Shown here one piece after another: positions 22,534-32,720 of a stretch of DNA of 64,000 nucleotides. The DNA lies in NCBI RefSeq assembly GCF_009789535.1, contig NZ_WSUT01000005.1:2169501-2233500 (forward strand), written 5' to 3'. Within the stretch, counting starts at the first letter, position 1. Every line of letters begins with the position of its first letter. Source of the stretch: Sphingomonas carotinifaciens (GTDB lineage Bacteria; Pseudomonadota; Alphaproteobacteria; Sphingomonadales; Sphingomonadaceae). The notes under the pieces are model-generated. The model saw only the letters and a list, made by a program, of their open reading frames with translations, did not search any database and was not told the DNA's origin. A program made the position numbers and the translations under genes.

Positions 22534-25161
22534 CTACGCTGCCGCTTCCCGGATCCGCACCGTCCGTTCCAGCTCGTCGCGGGCGAGCAGGATCTTGCGG
22601 CGGACATCGATGGGCAGCGCCTTCTGCGCGGACAGGAAGGCGTCGACCGTGGCCAGCGCCTCGCGGCTGACCTGTCCGCCGATGAACGCGTCGATCCAGC
22701 CGGGCAGGAAGAAGATGCGGCGGTTCCGGCGTATCCATTCCAGCCGCTCGAGCGCCGGGCGGAGGAAGGGCAGCGTCGATGCCGCCTGTTCGACCATGTT
22801 GAACGCGCCCAGGCTTTCGCTGACCCAGGCTTCGTTGAGGGCGGGATCGTCGAAATAGCGGCGGAAATACTCGGCCTTCACCGCCGGGGCCGGCGTGGCG
22901 GCGCGGGTGACAAAGGCGTCCTTCATCGCCTCCGACGACTGGTCGTGGCGCTGCTCCTCGGCGAACAGCGCATCGGCACCTGTCGCGCCGATCGCGATCA
23001 GGCGGCGGACGATCGCCCAGCGGGTCGGCTGGCGGACCGGCTTGTCCATCAGGGTGGCACGGCCGGCAAGCAGCGCACGCAGGCGGTCCGTGGCGAGCGG
23101 CGTGCGGGCGGTGGCGATCAGCCGGTCCATCGCATCCTTGCGCAGGCCATAGCCGAGCGCGGGATCGTCCATGCGCGCGATCAGCGCTGCCTCCCAGCGG
23201 GGGCGGAGCGGCGCGGCCTTTGCCTCGGGCAGGTAGATGTCGAGCGCGGCGGCCCCGCGCAGCAGGATGGTGCGCGACAATTGCTCGTCATGCTCGGCCG
23301 GCAGCACACCTAGCAGGATCGTCAGGTAGCGCGCCGGGGGCAGCGCCGCCTCGCGCACCACGTCCCAGAGCGCGGCCCACAGCATCGCGCGCAGCAGGGT
23401 GTCGGTGACGGTGCCGACATGCGCCGCAATCCACTCGGTGGTGCGCGCATCGGGCAGGAACAGGCCGTAGCCATGGTCGCCGTCATTGGCCCAGACATAA
23501 TCGGGGGCAGGCAGGCCGGCGGCGGCCGCAACATCGGCGGTGGTGCCGCTGAACTGCGCATCGAGGATCACGTCGTCGCGGTCGTGATAGCCGAGGCGGA
23601 CGCGAACCTTCATCGGCCATGTTCCGCCGGGATCGCCCGGCAAAGCCCTGACCGGGCGCTGCACCAGCCGCAGCGAGGCGATGCGCGCACCGTCGAGCGC
23701 AAGGTGCGTGTCGATGCGCGGCATGCCGGCGCGCAGCACATATTGGCGGCCGAACGCCTCCAGCGACATGCCCGATGCCTCGCCCACCGCGCTGAGCAGA
23801 TCCTGCCACGTCGCGTTGGCATAGGCGTGACGCTGGAGAAAGAGGTGGAGGCCGCGGCGAAAGCCGTCCTCGCCGACCAGGAACGCCAGTTGCTTGATGA
23901 TGCCGGGCGCCTTGAAATAGACGATCGGGCCGTAATTGCTCTTGGCAGCGTCCAGATTGTCCAGCGATTGCCACAGGGGAGAGGTGCCGCTGGTCTGGTC
24001 CGCGCGATAGGCCTGCGTTTTTACCGACAGGAAGAAGGTGGTCCAGGCATCGCTGTCCGGCTGCAACTCGGCCTGAAGACGTGCGGCCATGAAGGTGGAG
24101 AAGCCCTCCTTCAGCCACAGATCGTCGAACCAGCGCATGGTGACGAGATCGCCGAACCATTGGTGGCAGATCTCGTGATAGATGGTCTGGTCGCGGCCGA
24201 GGCGCTGGGGCAGCGTCGGCGGCTCGCGAAAGACGAAGCGGTCCTCGTTGTAGAAGACGGCGCCGACATGTTCCATGCCGCCGAAGGGGAAGGCGGGAGC
24301 GAGCAGGAGGTCGAGCTTGGCGAAGGGGAAGGGGACGGCGAACCAGGTGGCGAGCCAGTCTACGGCGGCGCGGTTGGTGGCGATCTGGGCCTCGGCATCG
24401 ACCTCGGCGCGGCGGGAGGCGCGGGCGTAGAGGGTGATCGGCTGTTCGTTCGGGGGGGCGGATGTCCAGTGCGTCCAGGGGCCGGCGGAGAAGGCGGCGA
24501 GATAGGTGGAGATGGGCTGGGTTTGCGCGAACTGCCAGCGGGTTGCGGAGCCGGTGGTGGTCTTCGTCTCCAGCGCGCCGTTGGCGATCGCGGTCCAGTC
24601 GGCCGGGGTGGTCAGGTGCCAGCGGAAACGGGCCTTCAGGTCCGGCTGGTCGAAACAGGGAAAGAGCAGGTTGGCGTCGGACGGCACGAGCAGCGTGTAG
24701 AGATAGGTCCGGTCGTCGGTATCGTCGTGGAAGCGGATGATGGCCGCGCCCGCGGCGGCGATCGGCGTTTCGAACCGGGCGGACAGCGTGTTGCGGCCGG
24801 TGCGGAGCAGGCGCTGCGGCAGGACCAGATGGCCGTCGCGGCGGGTGTCGGCAGCAAGGGGGCGGCCGTTGACCATGACGTCGCTGAGCAGCGGCCCGCG
24901 GAAATCGAGCACCAGGTCGCCGCTGTTCGCGCGGCGCTGGAAACGGGTGATGACGGTGCCCGTCGCGCGGTCGGCGGCGGTGACGTCGAGCGCGAGGTCG
25001 TAGCGGATGTCGGAGATCGCCGCGGCGCGGGCGCGGGCGAGCGCCAGCGAAATGCCGGGGCCGGCGAGCGACGGCGCCGATGCCGCGCCGGCCCAGGCGG
25101 AGGAGGAGGACAGCAGGAGCCCGGTGGCGATCAGGCGGCGGCGGTCGGTGACGAGATGCAT
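22534..25161 (-). CDS. M1 family metallopeptidase (aminopeptidase N-like), exported
   Basis: Zinc aminopeptidase of 875 residues. The zinc site is complete: His329-Glu330-x-x-His333 (HEICHQ) and Glu352 (WLKEGF). The exopeptidase motif reads GGMEH (294-298) rather than GAMEN, a form seen in one M1 branch. ATG 25161 is preferred to 25221: it gives a signal peptide with RRR before a hydrophobic stretch (DRRRLIATGLLLSSSSAW), possibly Tat-type, and avoids overlap with the upstream gene. Last gene of a minus-strand run. Confidence 0.9.
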   Translation of the reverse strand: MHLVTDRRRLIATGLLLSSSSAWAGAASAPSLAGPGISLALARARAAAISDIRYDLALDVTAADRATGTVITRFQRRANSGDLVLDFRGPLLSDVMVNGRPLAADTRRDGHLVLPQRLLRTGRNTLSARFETPIAAAGAAIIRFHDDTDDRTYLYTLLVPSDANLLFPCFDQPDLKARFRWHLTTPADWTAIANGALETKTTTGSATRWQFAQTQPISTYLAAFSAGPWTHWTSAPPNEQPITLYARASRRAEVDAEAQIATNRAAVDWLATWFAVPFPFAKLDLLLAPAFPFGGMEHVGAVFYNEDRFVFREPPTLPQRLGRDQTIYHEICHQWFGDLVTMRWFDDLWLKEGFSTFMAARLQAELQPDSDAWTTFFLSVKTQAYRADQTSGTSPLWQSLDNLDAAKSNYGPIVYFKAPGIIKQLAFLVGEDGFRRGLHLFLQRHAYANATWQDLLSAVGEASGMSLEAFGRQYVLRAGMPRIDTHLALDGARIASLRLVQRPVRALPGDPGGTWPMKVRVRLGYHDRDDVILDAQFSGTTADVAAAAGLPAPDYVWANDGDHGYGLFLPDARTTEWIAAHVGTVTDTLLRAMLWAALWDVVREAALPPARYLTILLGVLPAEHDEQLSRTILLRGAAALDIYLPEAKAAPLRPRWEAALIARMDDPALGYGLRKDAMDRLIATARTPLATDRLRALLAGRATLMDKPVRQPTRWAIVRRLIAIGATGADALFAEEQRHDQSSEAMKDAFVTRAATPAPAVKAEYFRRYFDDPALNEAWVSESLGAFNMVEQAASTLPFLRPALERLEWIRRNRRIFFLPGWIDAFIGGQVSREALATVDAFLSAQKALPIDVRRKILLARDELERTVRIREAAA

Positions 25162-25198
25162 GGCCGCTTCATGGCGGCAGATGCGGCAATCGGCAAAT

Positions 25199-25561
25199 TC
25201 AGCGTTCGTGCAACCGGGCAAGCGCGATGCCGGCGAGGTTCTGCGTACGCTTGATGTAGCGGATGCGCAGGCGGCCGTCGGGCTTTTCCATCGTCTGGAA
25301 CAGATGGTGGTGGGCGACGCAGGATGCGGGAATACGCTGCGTCCCGTTCGCCTGCGCGATCACGGCGGCGGCGTCGCCGAGCAGGACCGCACCGGTCAGC
25401 TTCATCCGATGGGCAGTGCGCACCGCATGGATCAGGGCCAGCCATTCGGCGTCCATGCTGGTGCCGGGGCCGAGACCCTGCTGGACGATGCTGTGCGCGC
25501 CGACGACCACGGCCAGCTCCATGCCATGCGGGCGCAGGCCGCCGTCGAAGAACAGCTTCAT
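25199..25561 (-). CDS. RNase H-fold (reverse transcriptase-like RVT_3) protein
   Basis: 120 residues of ribonuclease H-like fold. Three acidic residues are in RNase H positions: Asp6 (FFDGG), Glu39 (DAEWLAL) and Asp63 (LLGDAAAV). A fourth Asp was not found, so catalysis is not assured. Start 25561 is chosen because it overlaps the pseudouridine synthase stop by 4 bases; the longer open frame reads the synthase gene out of frame. Possibly processes RNA-DNA hybrids or RNA ends. Confidence 0.8.
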   Translation of the reverse strand: MKLFFDGGLRPHGMELAVVVGAHSIVQQGLGPGTSMDAEWLALIHAVRTAHRMKLTGAVLLGDAAAVIAQANGTQRIPASCVAHHHLFQTMEKPDGRLRIRYIKRTQNLAGIALARLHER

Positions 25562-26100
25562 GCGTCCCGCCAGCGGCCCGGTGCGATGTCGGCCAGCGTC
25601 CAGTCGGCGATGCGCCAGCGGATCAGGCGCAGCGTCGGGTGGCCGACCGCGGCGGTCATCCGGCGGACCTGTCGGTTGCGGCCCTCGCGGATCGTCAGGC
25701 GCAGCCAGCTGTCGGGAATGCTGAGGCGGACGCGGATCGGCGGATCGCGCGGCCACAGCGCGGGGTCGTCGATCCGCTCAACCTCCGCGGGGCGGGTCGG
25801 GCCGTCCTTCAGCGACACGCCGCCGCGAAGAGCCGCCAACGCATTGTCATCCGGGATACCCTCCACCTGGACGAGATAGGTCTTGGGTGCCTTGAACTTC
25901 GGATCGGCGATGCGGGCCTGAAGGCGGCCGTCGTCGGTGAGCAGCAACAGCCCTTCGCTGTCACGGTCCAACCGGCCGGCGGGGTAGACGTGCGGCACCT
26001 GCACATAGTCCGACAGCGTGGCGCGCGGGCTGGGGCTGTTCCGGTCGGTGAACTGGCTCAGCACGTCATAGGGCTTGTTGAACAGGATGACCCTGCTCAT
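25558..26100 (-). CDS. rluE: Pseudouridine synthase, RsuA/RluE family
   Basis: Converts a uridine of 23S rRNA to pseudouridine. 180 residues, lacking an S4 domain as RluE does. The catalytic aspartate is in [29 protein letters not shown] and [24 protein letters not shown] are the other family motifs. RluE (U2457) is the closest fit by size and motif, but the exact target base is inferred. Overlaps both neighbours by 4 bases. Confidence 0.88.
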   Translation of the reverse strand: MSRVILFNKPYDVLSQFTDRNSPSPRATLSDYVQVPHVYPAGRLDRDSEGLLLLTDDGRLQARIADPKFKAPKTYLVQVEGIPDDNALAALRGGVSLKDGPTRPAEVERIDDPALWPRDPPIRVRLSIPDSWLRLTIREGRNRQVRRMTAAVGHPTLRLIRWRIADWTLADIAPGRWRDA

Positions 26101-27713
26101 GCCGCCGCCATGCTGCGCGCGACCGCCTCGGCGACCTTGATGCCGTCCACCGCGGCGGAAAGGATGCCGCCGGCATAGCCCGCGCCCTCGCCGGCGGGGA
26201 ACAGGCCGGCGGTGTTGAGGCTCTGCAAGCCTTCGTCGCGGGTGAAGCGGACGGGGGAGGAGGTGCGCGTCTCCACGCCCGTCATCACCACGTCGGGATG
26301 GTCATACCCCTCGATCTGGCGGCCGAACACGGGCAGCGCCTCGCGCATCGCGGCCACCGCGAAGTCGGGCAGGCATTCGGCAAGGTCGGTCGGCGTCACG
26401 CCGGGGCGGTAGGAGGGCACGACCGAGCCAAGCGTGGTCGAGGGACGCCCGGCGAGAAAGTCGCCGAGACGCTGCGCCGGTGCCTTGTAGTTCGCTCCGC
26501 CGGCGACGAAGGCGCGCTCCTCCCAATGGCGTTGCAGCGCGATGCCGGCGAGCGGATCGCCGGGATAGTCGCGCGCGGGGTCGATCGCGACGACGAAGCC
26601 GGAATTGGCGTTGCGCTCGTTGCGCGAATATTGGCTCATCCCGTTGGTGGCGACGCGGCCCTCCTCGGAGGTGGCGGCGACCACCGTGCCGCCCGGGCAC
26701 ATGCAGAAGCTGTAGACGGTGCGCCCGTTCGAGCAGTGATGCGAGATGTGATATTCCGCCGCCCCGAGTATCGGGTGGCCCGCGTCGGCGCCGAAGCGCG
26801 AGCGGTCGATCCAGCTTTGCGGATGTTCGATGCGCACGCCGATCGAGAAGGGCTTGGGCTCGACGAAGACACCCGCTTCGTGGAGCATGGCGAAGGTGTC
26901 GCGCGCGCTGTGGCCGATGGCGAGAACGACGCGGGATGCCGCCAGATAGCCGCCGTCATGCAGGTGCAGCCCGCGGACATGGCGCTGGCCGGCACCGTCG
27001 GTTTCCAAGTCCAGCCCGTCGACACGCGTCGAGAAGCGATATTCGCCGCCCAGATCCTCGATCGTCTGGCGCAGGTTCTCGACCATCTTCACCAGGCGGA
27101 AGGTGCCGATATGCGGATGCGCCTCCGTCAAAATCTCGGGCGGTGCGCCGGCCTTCACGAACTCGGTCAGCACCTTGCGGTCGAGATGGCGGTTGTCCTT
27201 GATCCGGCTGTAGAGCTTGCCGTCCGAAAAGGTGCCGGCGCCGCCCTCGCCGAACTGCACGTTCGATTCCGGGTTCAGCTTGCTGCGCCGCCAAAGGCCC
27301 CAGGTGTCCTGCGTGCGTTCGCGCACCACCTTGCCGCGATCGAGGATGATCGGGCGGTATCCCATCTGTGCCAGGATCAGTCCGGCGAAGAGGCCGCAGG
27401 GGCCGGCGCCGATCACCACCGGGCGCTGTGCGTCGGGTGCGGCGGTGCCGACCGGGCGGTAGCGCGTGTCCGGCGTCACCTGCACGTTGCGGTCCTTGCG
27501 GAAGCGGGCCAGCACCGCCGCCTCGTTCTTCAGCGTGACGTCGACCGAGTAGACGAGCAGGATGTTGGTCTTGTCCCGCGCGTCATGGGCGCGGCGCGCG
27601 ACCGCAAAGCGGATCATGTCGCGCGGGGTGATGCGCAGCCGCTGGCGGATCGCGGCGGCCAGCGCCTCGTCGGGGTGGTGGAGCGGCAGTTTCAGTTCGG
27701 TAACGCGGATCAT
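26097..27713 (-). CDS. FAD-dependent dehydrogenase (COG2509 type)
   Basis: 538-residue flavoprotein of unassigned substrate. The FAD-binding motif [20 protein letters not shown] follows an N-terminal domain of about 90 residues typical of this family; [22 protein letters not shown] and the C-terminal [15 protein letters not shown] are conserved. Widespread in bacteria without a proven function. First gene of the run FAD protein-rluE-RNase H-like, all with 4-base overlaps. Confidence 0.88.
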   Translation of the reverse strand: MIRVTELKLPLHHPDEALAAAIRQRLRITPRDMIRFAVARRAHDARDKTNILLVYSVDVTLKNEAAVLARFRKDRNVQVTPDTRYRPVGTAAPDAQRPVVIGAGPCGLFAGLILAQMGYRPIILDRGKVVRERTQDTWGLWRRSKLNPESNVQFGEGGAGTFSDGKLYSRIKDNRHLDRKVLTEFVKAGAPPEILTEAHPHIGTFRLVKMVENLRQTIEDLGGEYRFSTRVDGLDLETDGAGQRHVRGLHLHDGGYLAASRVVLAIGHSARDTFAMLHEAGVFVEPKPFSIGVRIEHPQSWIDRSRFGADAGHPILGAAEYHISHHCSNGRTVYSFCMCPGGTVVAATSEEGRVATNGMSQYSRNERNANSGFVVAIDPARDYPGDPLAGIALQRHWEERAFVAGGANYKAPAQRLGDFLAGRPSTTLGSVVPSYRPGVTPTDLAECLPDFAVAAMREALPVFGRQIEGYDHPDVVMTGVETRTSSPVRFTRDEGLQSLNTAGLFPAGEGAGYAGGILSAAVDGIKVAEAVARSMAAA

Positions 27714-27752
27714 CGCCGCGCCTTACCGCGTGACGTGGCCGCTTTCCATCGG

Positions 27753-28370
27753 TCAGGCACCATCCAGCGGCAGGACATGGAGGAAGCGCGGGCCATGCGC
27801 GCCGCGGACATAGCTGCCCTCGATATCGGTCGTGCCGGATACGCCGGTGATCCAGTAATGCGCGCGCGGTGGCGGGTCGGAGCGTAGCGCATCCTCCAGA
27901 TAGGCGACGATGCGCGGCACGACGACCAGATGATGCAGGCCAAGGAAGTTGGGCAGCATCGGCGCGGCGGGCGCGGTTTCCATGACCAGCGAGCCGGTTT
28001 CGGCCACGCCGCAGCGCGCGACGGCGACCACCACCGCCTCGTCGGGCGCGGAGGACGGGCGCAGGTCGAAGTCGCGCCAGTCCGCGGCCGTGAGCCGCGG
28101 ATTGGGCGGCAGGTAGAGCGCACGCGGCAGGCCGTGTTCCGCCATATAGGCGGCAACCGCGGCGGGAAGCGCGTCGAAACCGGTGATCGGCGCCACCGTC
28201 GCGCCGAGGCCCGGCTGCGCCAGCCGATCGAGAAAGGCGGGTAACAGCGCGCCCGGATCGACCGCGGGCCGCTCTACCCGGGCGACGAGCGCCGCGGCCT
28301 CCGCATCCAATCGTGCGGGATCGACGGGGGCGCCGCGCAGGGCGCCGAGAATGGCCTCACGCGCGGTCAT
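27753..28370 (-). CDS. lutC: L-lactate utilisation protein LutC (LUD domain)
   Basis: Component of the LutABC iron-sulfur complex that oxidises L-lactate to pyruvate. 205 residues of LUD domain with the glycine-rich C-terminal ITGVSGTTDIEGSYVRGAHGP. Start 28370 is chosen because it abuts the lutB stop (one-base overlap, TGATG); the longer frame is lutB read out of phase. Last gene of lutABC. Confidence 0.9.
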   Translation of the reverse strand: MTAREAILGALRGAPVDPARLDAEAAALVARVERPAVDPGALLPAFLDRLAQPGLGATVAPITGFDALPAAVAAYMAEHGLPRALYLPPNPRLTAADWRDFDLRPSSAPDEAVVVAVARCGVAETGSLVMETAPAAPMLPNFLGLHHLVVVPRIVAYLEDALRSDPPPRAHYWITGVSGTTDIEGSYVRGAHGPRFLHVLPLDGA

Positions 28371-29764
28371 CAGCGTTCTCCCGCACCGTAGCGATCCATG
28401 AAGCTTTTTGCCGCCGGCTTGGGGAAGTCGCGGTGGTCGGTCCAGCCGCCGGCAAGCGGCAGGCGCCTGGCCCAGCCGCCTGCGCCCGCTGCCAGCCGCA
28501 TCGCCCGCAGCGCGCCGCCCACCGCCAGTCGGTACAAGGCGGGGCGCCGCGCGACCCAGGCCCAGGCGGCGATGCCCCGCCGCACGCTCACCGGCTCCAG
28601 CCCCTCGCGCCAGCTTCGCTCGCGCCAGCCGCGCAGCAGCGTCGGTAGCGGGATCTTGACCGGGCAGACCTCCTGACACTTGCCGTTGAGCGTGCAGGCG
28701 CTAGCGAGGTCCTGATTGCCCTTCAGCCCGTCCAGCGCCGGGGTCAGCACCGCGCCCATCGGGCCGGGATAGGTGCTGCCATAGGCATGGCCGCCGATCT
28801 GGCGAAAGACCACGCAGTGGTTCATGCACGCGCCGCAGCGGATGCAGCGCAGCATTTCCGCCAGCCCTTCGTCCCGCATCCGGCTGCGGCCGTTATCGAC
28901 CAGCACGATGTGCATTTCCTCCGGCCCGTCGCGGTCCCCTGCGCGCCGCGGCCCGGCATAGAAGGTGGTATATTGGCTCATCGCTGCACCGGTGGCGGAG
29001 CGCGACAACAGGCGCAGCATATGGGTGGCATGCGCCATGGAGGGGACGATCTTCTCGATCCCCGCCGTCACGATATGCATGCGCGGGGGCACCAGCGACA
29101 GTTCGGCATTGCCCTCGTTGGTGACGGTGCAGATCGCGCCGGTGTCGGCGACAAGGAAGTTGGCGCCCGATATGCCGACATCGGCGCCCAGCATGCCGCT
29201 GCGCAGTTCGCGCCGGGCGCTTTCCGCCATCGCGGCCACGGTTTCCTCGACATGGGGGTCGCGGTGGTGCTGCGTGAACAGGGCGGAGACCTGCTCGCGC
29301 GTCTTGTGCATCGCCGGCCAGATGATGTGCGAGGGACGCTCGTCGGCCAGTTGGATGATGTGTTCGGCCAGATCGGTCTCGATCCGGCGGATACCCGCCT
29401 CGGCCAGCGCATGGGGCAGGCCGATCTCCTCGCCCAGCATCGATTTGGAGCGGGCGACGGTTCTTGCCCCGGCGCGGCGGCACAGGTCGACCACGATCGC
29501 GCAGGCTTCGTCCGCGGTGCGCGCCCAGTGGACGGTGGCGCCGGCGGCGGTCGCGTTCGCCTCGAACCGTTCAAGATAAGTGTCGAGGTTGGCGATCACA
29601 TGATCCTTGATCGCCGCGGCGCGGGTGCGGGCATCCTCGAACCCGGCAAAGGCATCGACGGCCAGCGCGCGTTTGGCCTCGGCGGTGCCGGCGGTGCGCT
29701 CCACCGCGACCTTCAGCAGCGGATCGGCCAGCGCGGCGGCGGTGCGCGTCTTGAAGCTGGTCAT
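28370..29764 (-). CDS. lutB: L-lactate utilisation iron-sulfur protein LutB
   Basis: 464 residues: LUD domain followed by a ferredoxin-like module with two 4Fe-4S sites (CIRCGACMNHC and CTLNGKCQEVCP) near the C-terminus. Start 29764 overlaps lutA by 4 bases. Electron-transfer and probably catalytic subunit of the LutABC lactate dehydrogenase. Confidence 0.93.
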   Translation of the reverse strand: MTSFKTRTAAALADPLLKVAVERTAGTAEAKRALAVDAFAGFEDARTRAAAIKDHVIANLDTYLERFEANATAAGATVHWARTADEACAIVVDLCRRAGARTVARSKSMLGEEIGLPHALAEAGIRRIETDLAEHIIQLADERPSHIIWPAMHKTREQVSALFTQHHRDPHVEETVAAMAESARRELRSGMLGADVGISGANFLVADTGAICTVTNEGNAELSLVPPRMHIVTAGIEKIVPSMAHATHMLRLLSRSATGAAMSQYTTFYAGPRRAGDRDGPEEMHIVLVDNGRSRMRDEGLAEMLRCIRCGACMNHCVVFRQIGGHAYGSTYPGPMGAVLTPALDGLKGNQDLASACTLNGKCQEVCPVKIPLPTLLRGWRERSWREGLEPVSVRRGIAAWAWVARRPALYRLAVGGALRAMRLAAGAGGWARRLPLAGGWTDHRDFPKPAAKSFMDRYGAGER

Positions 29765-30558
29765 GCCTCTTCCCCGATGGCCGGGCCGCCGCCCATGCCC
29801 GCCAGTATCTCGACGGTGTGGAAGGCACGCACGGGCGAGCCCTCGCGGTGGAGCTTGCCGGCCATGTTCATCAGGCAGCCAAGGTCGCCCGCCAGCAGCA
29901 GGTCCGCGCCGGTCGCATCGATCGCCGCCGCCTTCTCGCCGACGATCGCGTTCGAGATGGCGGGATATTTGACGCAGAAGGTGCCGCCGAAGCCGCAACA
30001 GCTTTCCTCACCGGCGAGCGGCTTGAGCGAAAGCCCGGCGACCGCGCCGAGCAGGCGGCGCGGCTGGCGCTTGACGCCCAGTTCGCGAAGCCCCGAGCAG
30101 CTGTCGTGATAGGTGGCGGTGGCGGGCAGGGATACCGCGTCGGGCCGCCAGCCGCGTACCTCGTCCAGATAGGCGAGGATCTCCCAGGTTCGCGCGGCCA
30201 GTGCCTCGGCACGCGGCGACCATAAGGGATCGTCGTGCAGGATTTCGGGGTAATGCACCCGGATCGTCGCGGCGCAGGAACCCGACGGGATGACGACATG
30301 GTCATAGCCCTCCAGCGCGGCGATCGTCCGCCGCGCCAGGTCGATCGCGGTTGCGCGGTCGCCGGAATTGAGTGCCGGCTGCCCGCAACAGGTCTGTGCG
30401 CGCGGCACCACCACCTCGCAGCCCGCCGCCGCCAGCGTACGCAGCGCGGCAAAGCCGATTTGCGGGCGCATCGCATCGACCAGGCAGGTGACGAACAGCG
30501 CCACCGTCGGTTTTTCGACGCGCGAGCTCATGTCGGGGTTTGACGTAGCAGTTTCCAT
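29761..30558 (-). CDS. lutA: L-lactate utilisation protein LutA (CCG domain)
   Basis: 265 residues with two CCG (DUF3400-type) cysteine-rich motifs, TCCGQP and SCCGFGG, which bind an unusual iron-sulfur cluster in relatives such as heterodisulfide reductase B. ATG 30558 is used; a TTG lies one codon upstream. First gene of lutABC and divergent from the rhamnonate dehydratase gene, which links lactate oxidation to L-rhamnose breakdown. Confidence 0.93.
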   Translation of the reverse strand: METATSNPDMSSRVEKPTVALFVTCLVDAMRPQIGFAALRTLAAAGCEVVVPRAQTCCGQPALNSGDRATAIDLARRTIAALEGYDHVVIPSGSCAATIRVHYPEILHDDPLWSPRAEALAARTWEILAYLDEVRGWRPDAVSLPATATYHDSCSGLRELGVKRQPRRLLGAVAGLSLKPLAGEESCCGFGGTFCVKYPAISNAIVGEKAAAIDATGADLLLAGDLGCLMNMAGKLHREGSPVRAFHTVEILAGMGGGPAIGEEA

Positions 30559-30571
30559 CAATTAGATCTCT

Positions 30572-30590
30572 ATTCCACAAAATGAGAAAT
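30572..30590. promoter_or_regulatory. Imperfect palindrome between lutA and rhmD
   Basis: A 19-base AT-rich imperfect palindrome (ATTCCACA ... TGAGAAAT; six of eight arm positions pair) sits in the 93-base divergent gap. A site here could control both lutABC and the rhamnonate operon. No regulator gene is adjacent, so the binding protein is unknown. Confidence 0.35.
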
Positions 30591-30651
30591 AGCCAGTTCC
30601 AACCACGAGGTCGCATTCGCGGCCCGATCCGTAAACGGGGAGGTTCATAGC

Positions 30652-31845
30652 GTGCCGATCGCGCAATTGCCCAAGATCAAGCATGTTCGTGCGTTCACCG
30701 TGCGCGGTGGCGGCGCCGATTACCATGACCAGGGCGCCGGACACTGGATCGACGATCATATCGCCACCCCGATGAGCCGCTATCCGGAATACCGCCAGTC
30801 CCGGCAGAGCTTCGGCATCAACGTACTGGGCACGCTGGTGGTGGAGATCGAGGCGGAGGACGGCACGATCGGCTTTGCGGTGACGACGGGGGGCGAGCCG
30901 GCGGCCTATATCGTCGAGAAGCATCTTGCGCGGTTCCTGGAGGGGCGGGCGCCCACCGATTACGAGAAGATCTGGGACCAGATGTATTTCTCGACCCAAT
31001 ATTATGGCCGCAAGGGTTTGGTGGTGAACGCCATTTCCGGCGTCGATCTGGCACTTTGGGACCTGCTCGGCAAGCTCCGGCAGGAGCCGGTCTACCATCT
31101 GCTGGGCGGTGCGGTGCGCGACGAGCTGCAATTCTACGCCACCGGCGCGCGGCCGGACATCGCCAAGGACCTGGGCTTCATCGGCGGCAAGATGCCGCTC
31201 CACCACGGCCCCGCCGAGGGGATCGAGGGGTTGAAGAAGAACATCGCCGAGCTGGCCGAGATGCGCGCGCGTGTCGGCCCCGACTTCTGGCTGATGTGGG
31301 ACTGCTGGATGGCGCTGGACGTGGACTATGCCACCCGGCTTGCCATCGCCGCGCACGAACATGGCCTGAAATGGATCGAGGAGGCGATCAGCCCCGACGA
31401 TTATTGGGGCTATCAACAGCTCAAGCGCAACGTGCCCAAGGGCATGCTGGTCACCACCGGCGAGCATGAGGCGACGCGCTGGGGCTTTCGCATGCTCTTG
31501 GAGATGGACGCGTGCGACATCATCCAGCCCGATGTCGGCTGGTGCGGCGGCGTCACCGAGCTGCTGAAGATCAGCGCGCTGGCCGATGCCCATGGCAAGA
31601 TGGTCGTGCCGCACGGATCGTCGGTCTACAGCTATCATTTCGTGGTGACGCGCCACAACTCGCCCTTTGCCGAGTTCCTGATGATGCACCCCGGCCCGAC
31701 CGAGGTGGTGCCGATGTTCGCGCCGCAACTGCTGGGCGAGCCGGTGCCGGAGAACGGGCGCCTGCGCGCCTCCGCACTGGATGCGCCCGGCTTCGGCGTC
31801 GAGCTGAACCGCGACATCGCCATGCATCGCCCCTACACCCACTGA
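30652..31845 (+). CDS. rhmD: L-rhamnonate dehydratase (LRA3/RhmD)
   Basis: Enolase-superfamily enzyme that dehydrates L-rhamnonate to 2-keto-3-deoxy-L-rhamnonate. 397 residues. Mg ligands are visible as Asp in [11 protein letters not shown], Glu in KWIEEAIS and Glu in VTTGEHEA; the catalytic His is in VVPHGSS. The long N-terminal segment with [20 protein letters not shown] is characteristic of RhmD. GTG start with GGGGAGGT seven bases upstream. First gene of a four-gene catabolic operon. Confidence 0.94.
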   Translation: MPIAQLPKIKHVRAFTVRGGGADYHDQGAGHWIDDHIATPMSRYPEYRQSRQSFGINVLGTLVVEIEAEDGTIGFAVTTGGEPAAYIVEKHLARFLEGRAPTDYEKIWDQMYFSTQYYGRKGLVVNAISGVDLALWDLLGKLRQEPVYHLLGGAVRDELQFYATGARPDIAKDLGFIGGKMPLHHGPAEGIEGLKKNIAELAEMRARVGPDFWLMWDCWMALDVDYATRLAIAAHEHGLKWIEEAISPDDYWGYQQLKRNVPKGMLVTTGEHEATRWGFRMLLEMDACDIIQPDVGWCGGVTELLKISALADAHGKMVVPHGSSVYSYHFVVTRHNSPFAEFLMMHPGPTEVVPMFAPQLLGEPVPENGRLRASALDAPGFGVELNRDIAMHRPYTH

Positions 31846-31862
31846 TTGCGAAAGACATTGCC

Positions 31863-32720
31863 ATGAAGCTTTGCCGCTTTGGCCAGCCCGGCCAGGAAAA
31901 GCCCGGCCTCGTCAGCGAGGACGGCACGATCCGCGACCTGTCCGGCGTGGTCGACGACATCACCGTGGAAACGCTGGCCCGCGCGCGCGCCGCCGATCCG
32001 GCGACGCTGCCCGTGGTGGAGGGCACCCCGCGCTACGGCGTGCCGGTGAACGGCATCGGCAAGATCGTCGCGATCGGGCTGAACTACGAGGATCATGCAA
32101 TCGAATCCAATCTGCCGATCCCGACCGAGCCGATGATGTTCATGAAGGCGGTGTCGAGCCTGAACGGGCCCAACGATCCCGTGATGCTGCCGCAGGACGC
32201 CTCCCATGGCGACTGGGAGGTGGAACTGGGCGTCATCATCGGTCGCACCTGCCGATATGTCTCCGAGGACGAGGCGCTGGACCGCGTTGCCGGCTATGTG
32301 CTCGCCAACGACGTCTCCGAACGCTTCAACCAGAAGCAGCGGGGCACGCAGTGGTCGAAGGGCAAGGGGCATGACACCTTCTGCCCCGTCGGCCCCTGGC
32401 TGGTGACGCCCGACGAGGTGGGCGATCCGCAGGATCTGGACATGCACCTGGACGTGAACGGCCAGCGGATGCAGACCGGCAACACCCGGACGATGATCTT
32501 CACCATCCGCCAGCTGATCGCCTATGTCAGCCGCTACATCACGCTGTATCCCGGCGACCTGCTGATCACCGGCACCCCGCCCGGCGTCGGCGAGGGCAAG
32601 AAGCCGCAGGCCGTGTATCTGAAGGCGGGCGACGTCATGGAACTGGGGATAGCGGGCCTCGGCACGCAGCGGCAGGACGTGATCGCCTGGCGCGACCTGG
32701 GCGAGGGGGTGCCGGCATGA
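31863..32720 (+). CDS. 2,4-diketo-3-deoxy-L-rhamnonate hydrolase (FAH family, LRA6-like)
   Basis: Fumarylacetoacetate hydrolase-fold enzyme of 285 residues. Metal ligands are in GDWEVELGVIIG (two Glu) and LANDVSER (Asp). In the Sphingomonas non-phosphorylating pathway this family member (LRA6) splits 2,4-diketo-3-deoxyrhamnonate into pyruvate and L-lactate; that role is inferred from position between rhamnonate dehydratase and an SDR dehydrogenase. The start MKLCRFGQPGQEKPG is 17 bases after the dehydratase stop; the stop overlaps the SDR start. Confidence 0.88.
   Translation: MKLCRFGQPGQEKPGLVSEDGTIRDLSGVVDDITVETLARARAADPATLPVVEGTPRYGVPVNGIGKIVAIGLNYEDHAIESNLPIPTEPMMFMKAVSSLNGPNDPVMLPQDASHGDWEVELGVIIGRTCRYVSEDEALDRVAGYVLANDVSERFNQKQRGTQWSKGKGHDTFCPVGPWLVTPDEVGDPQDLDMHLDVNGQRMQTGNTRTMIFTIRQLIAYVSRYITLYPGDLLITGTPPGVGEGKKPQAVYLKAGDVMELGIAGLGTQRQDVIAWRDLGEGVPA

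Noticed and set aside
22534..25221. GGMEH in place of GAMEN in the M1 peptidase as a lost active site
   Set aside because: The zinc ligands are complete and the GGMEH form is usual in one M1 branch, so it is not a sign of inactivity.
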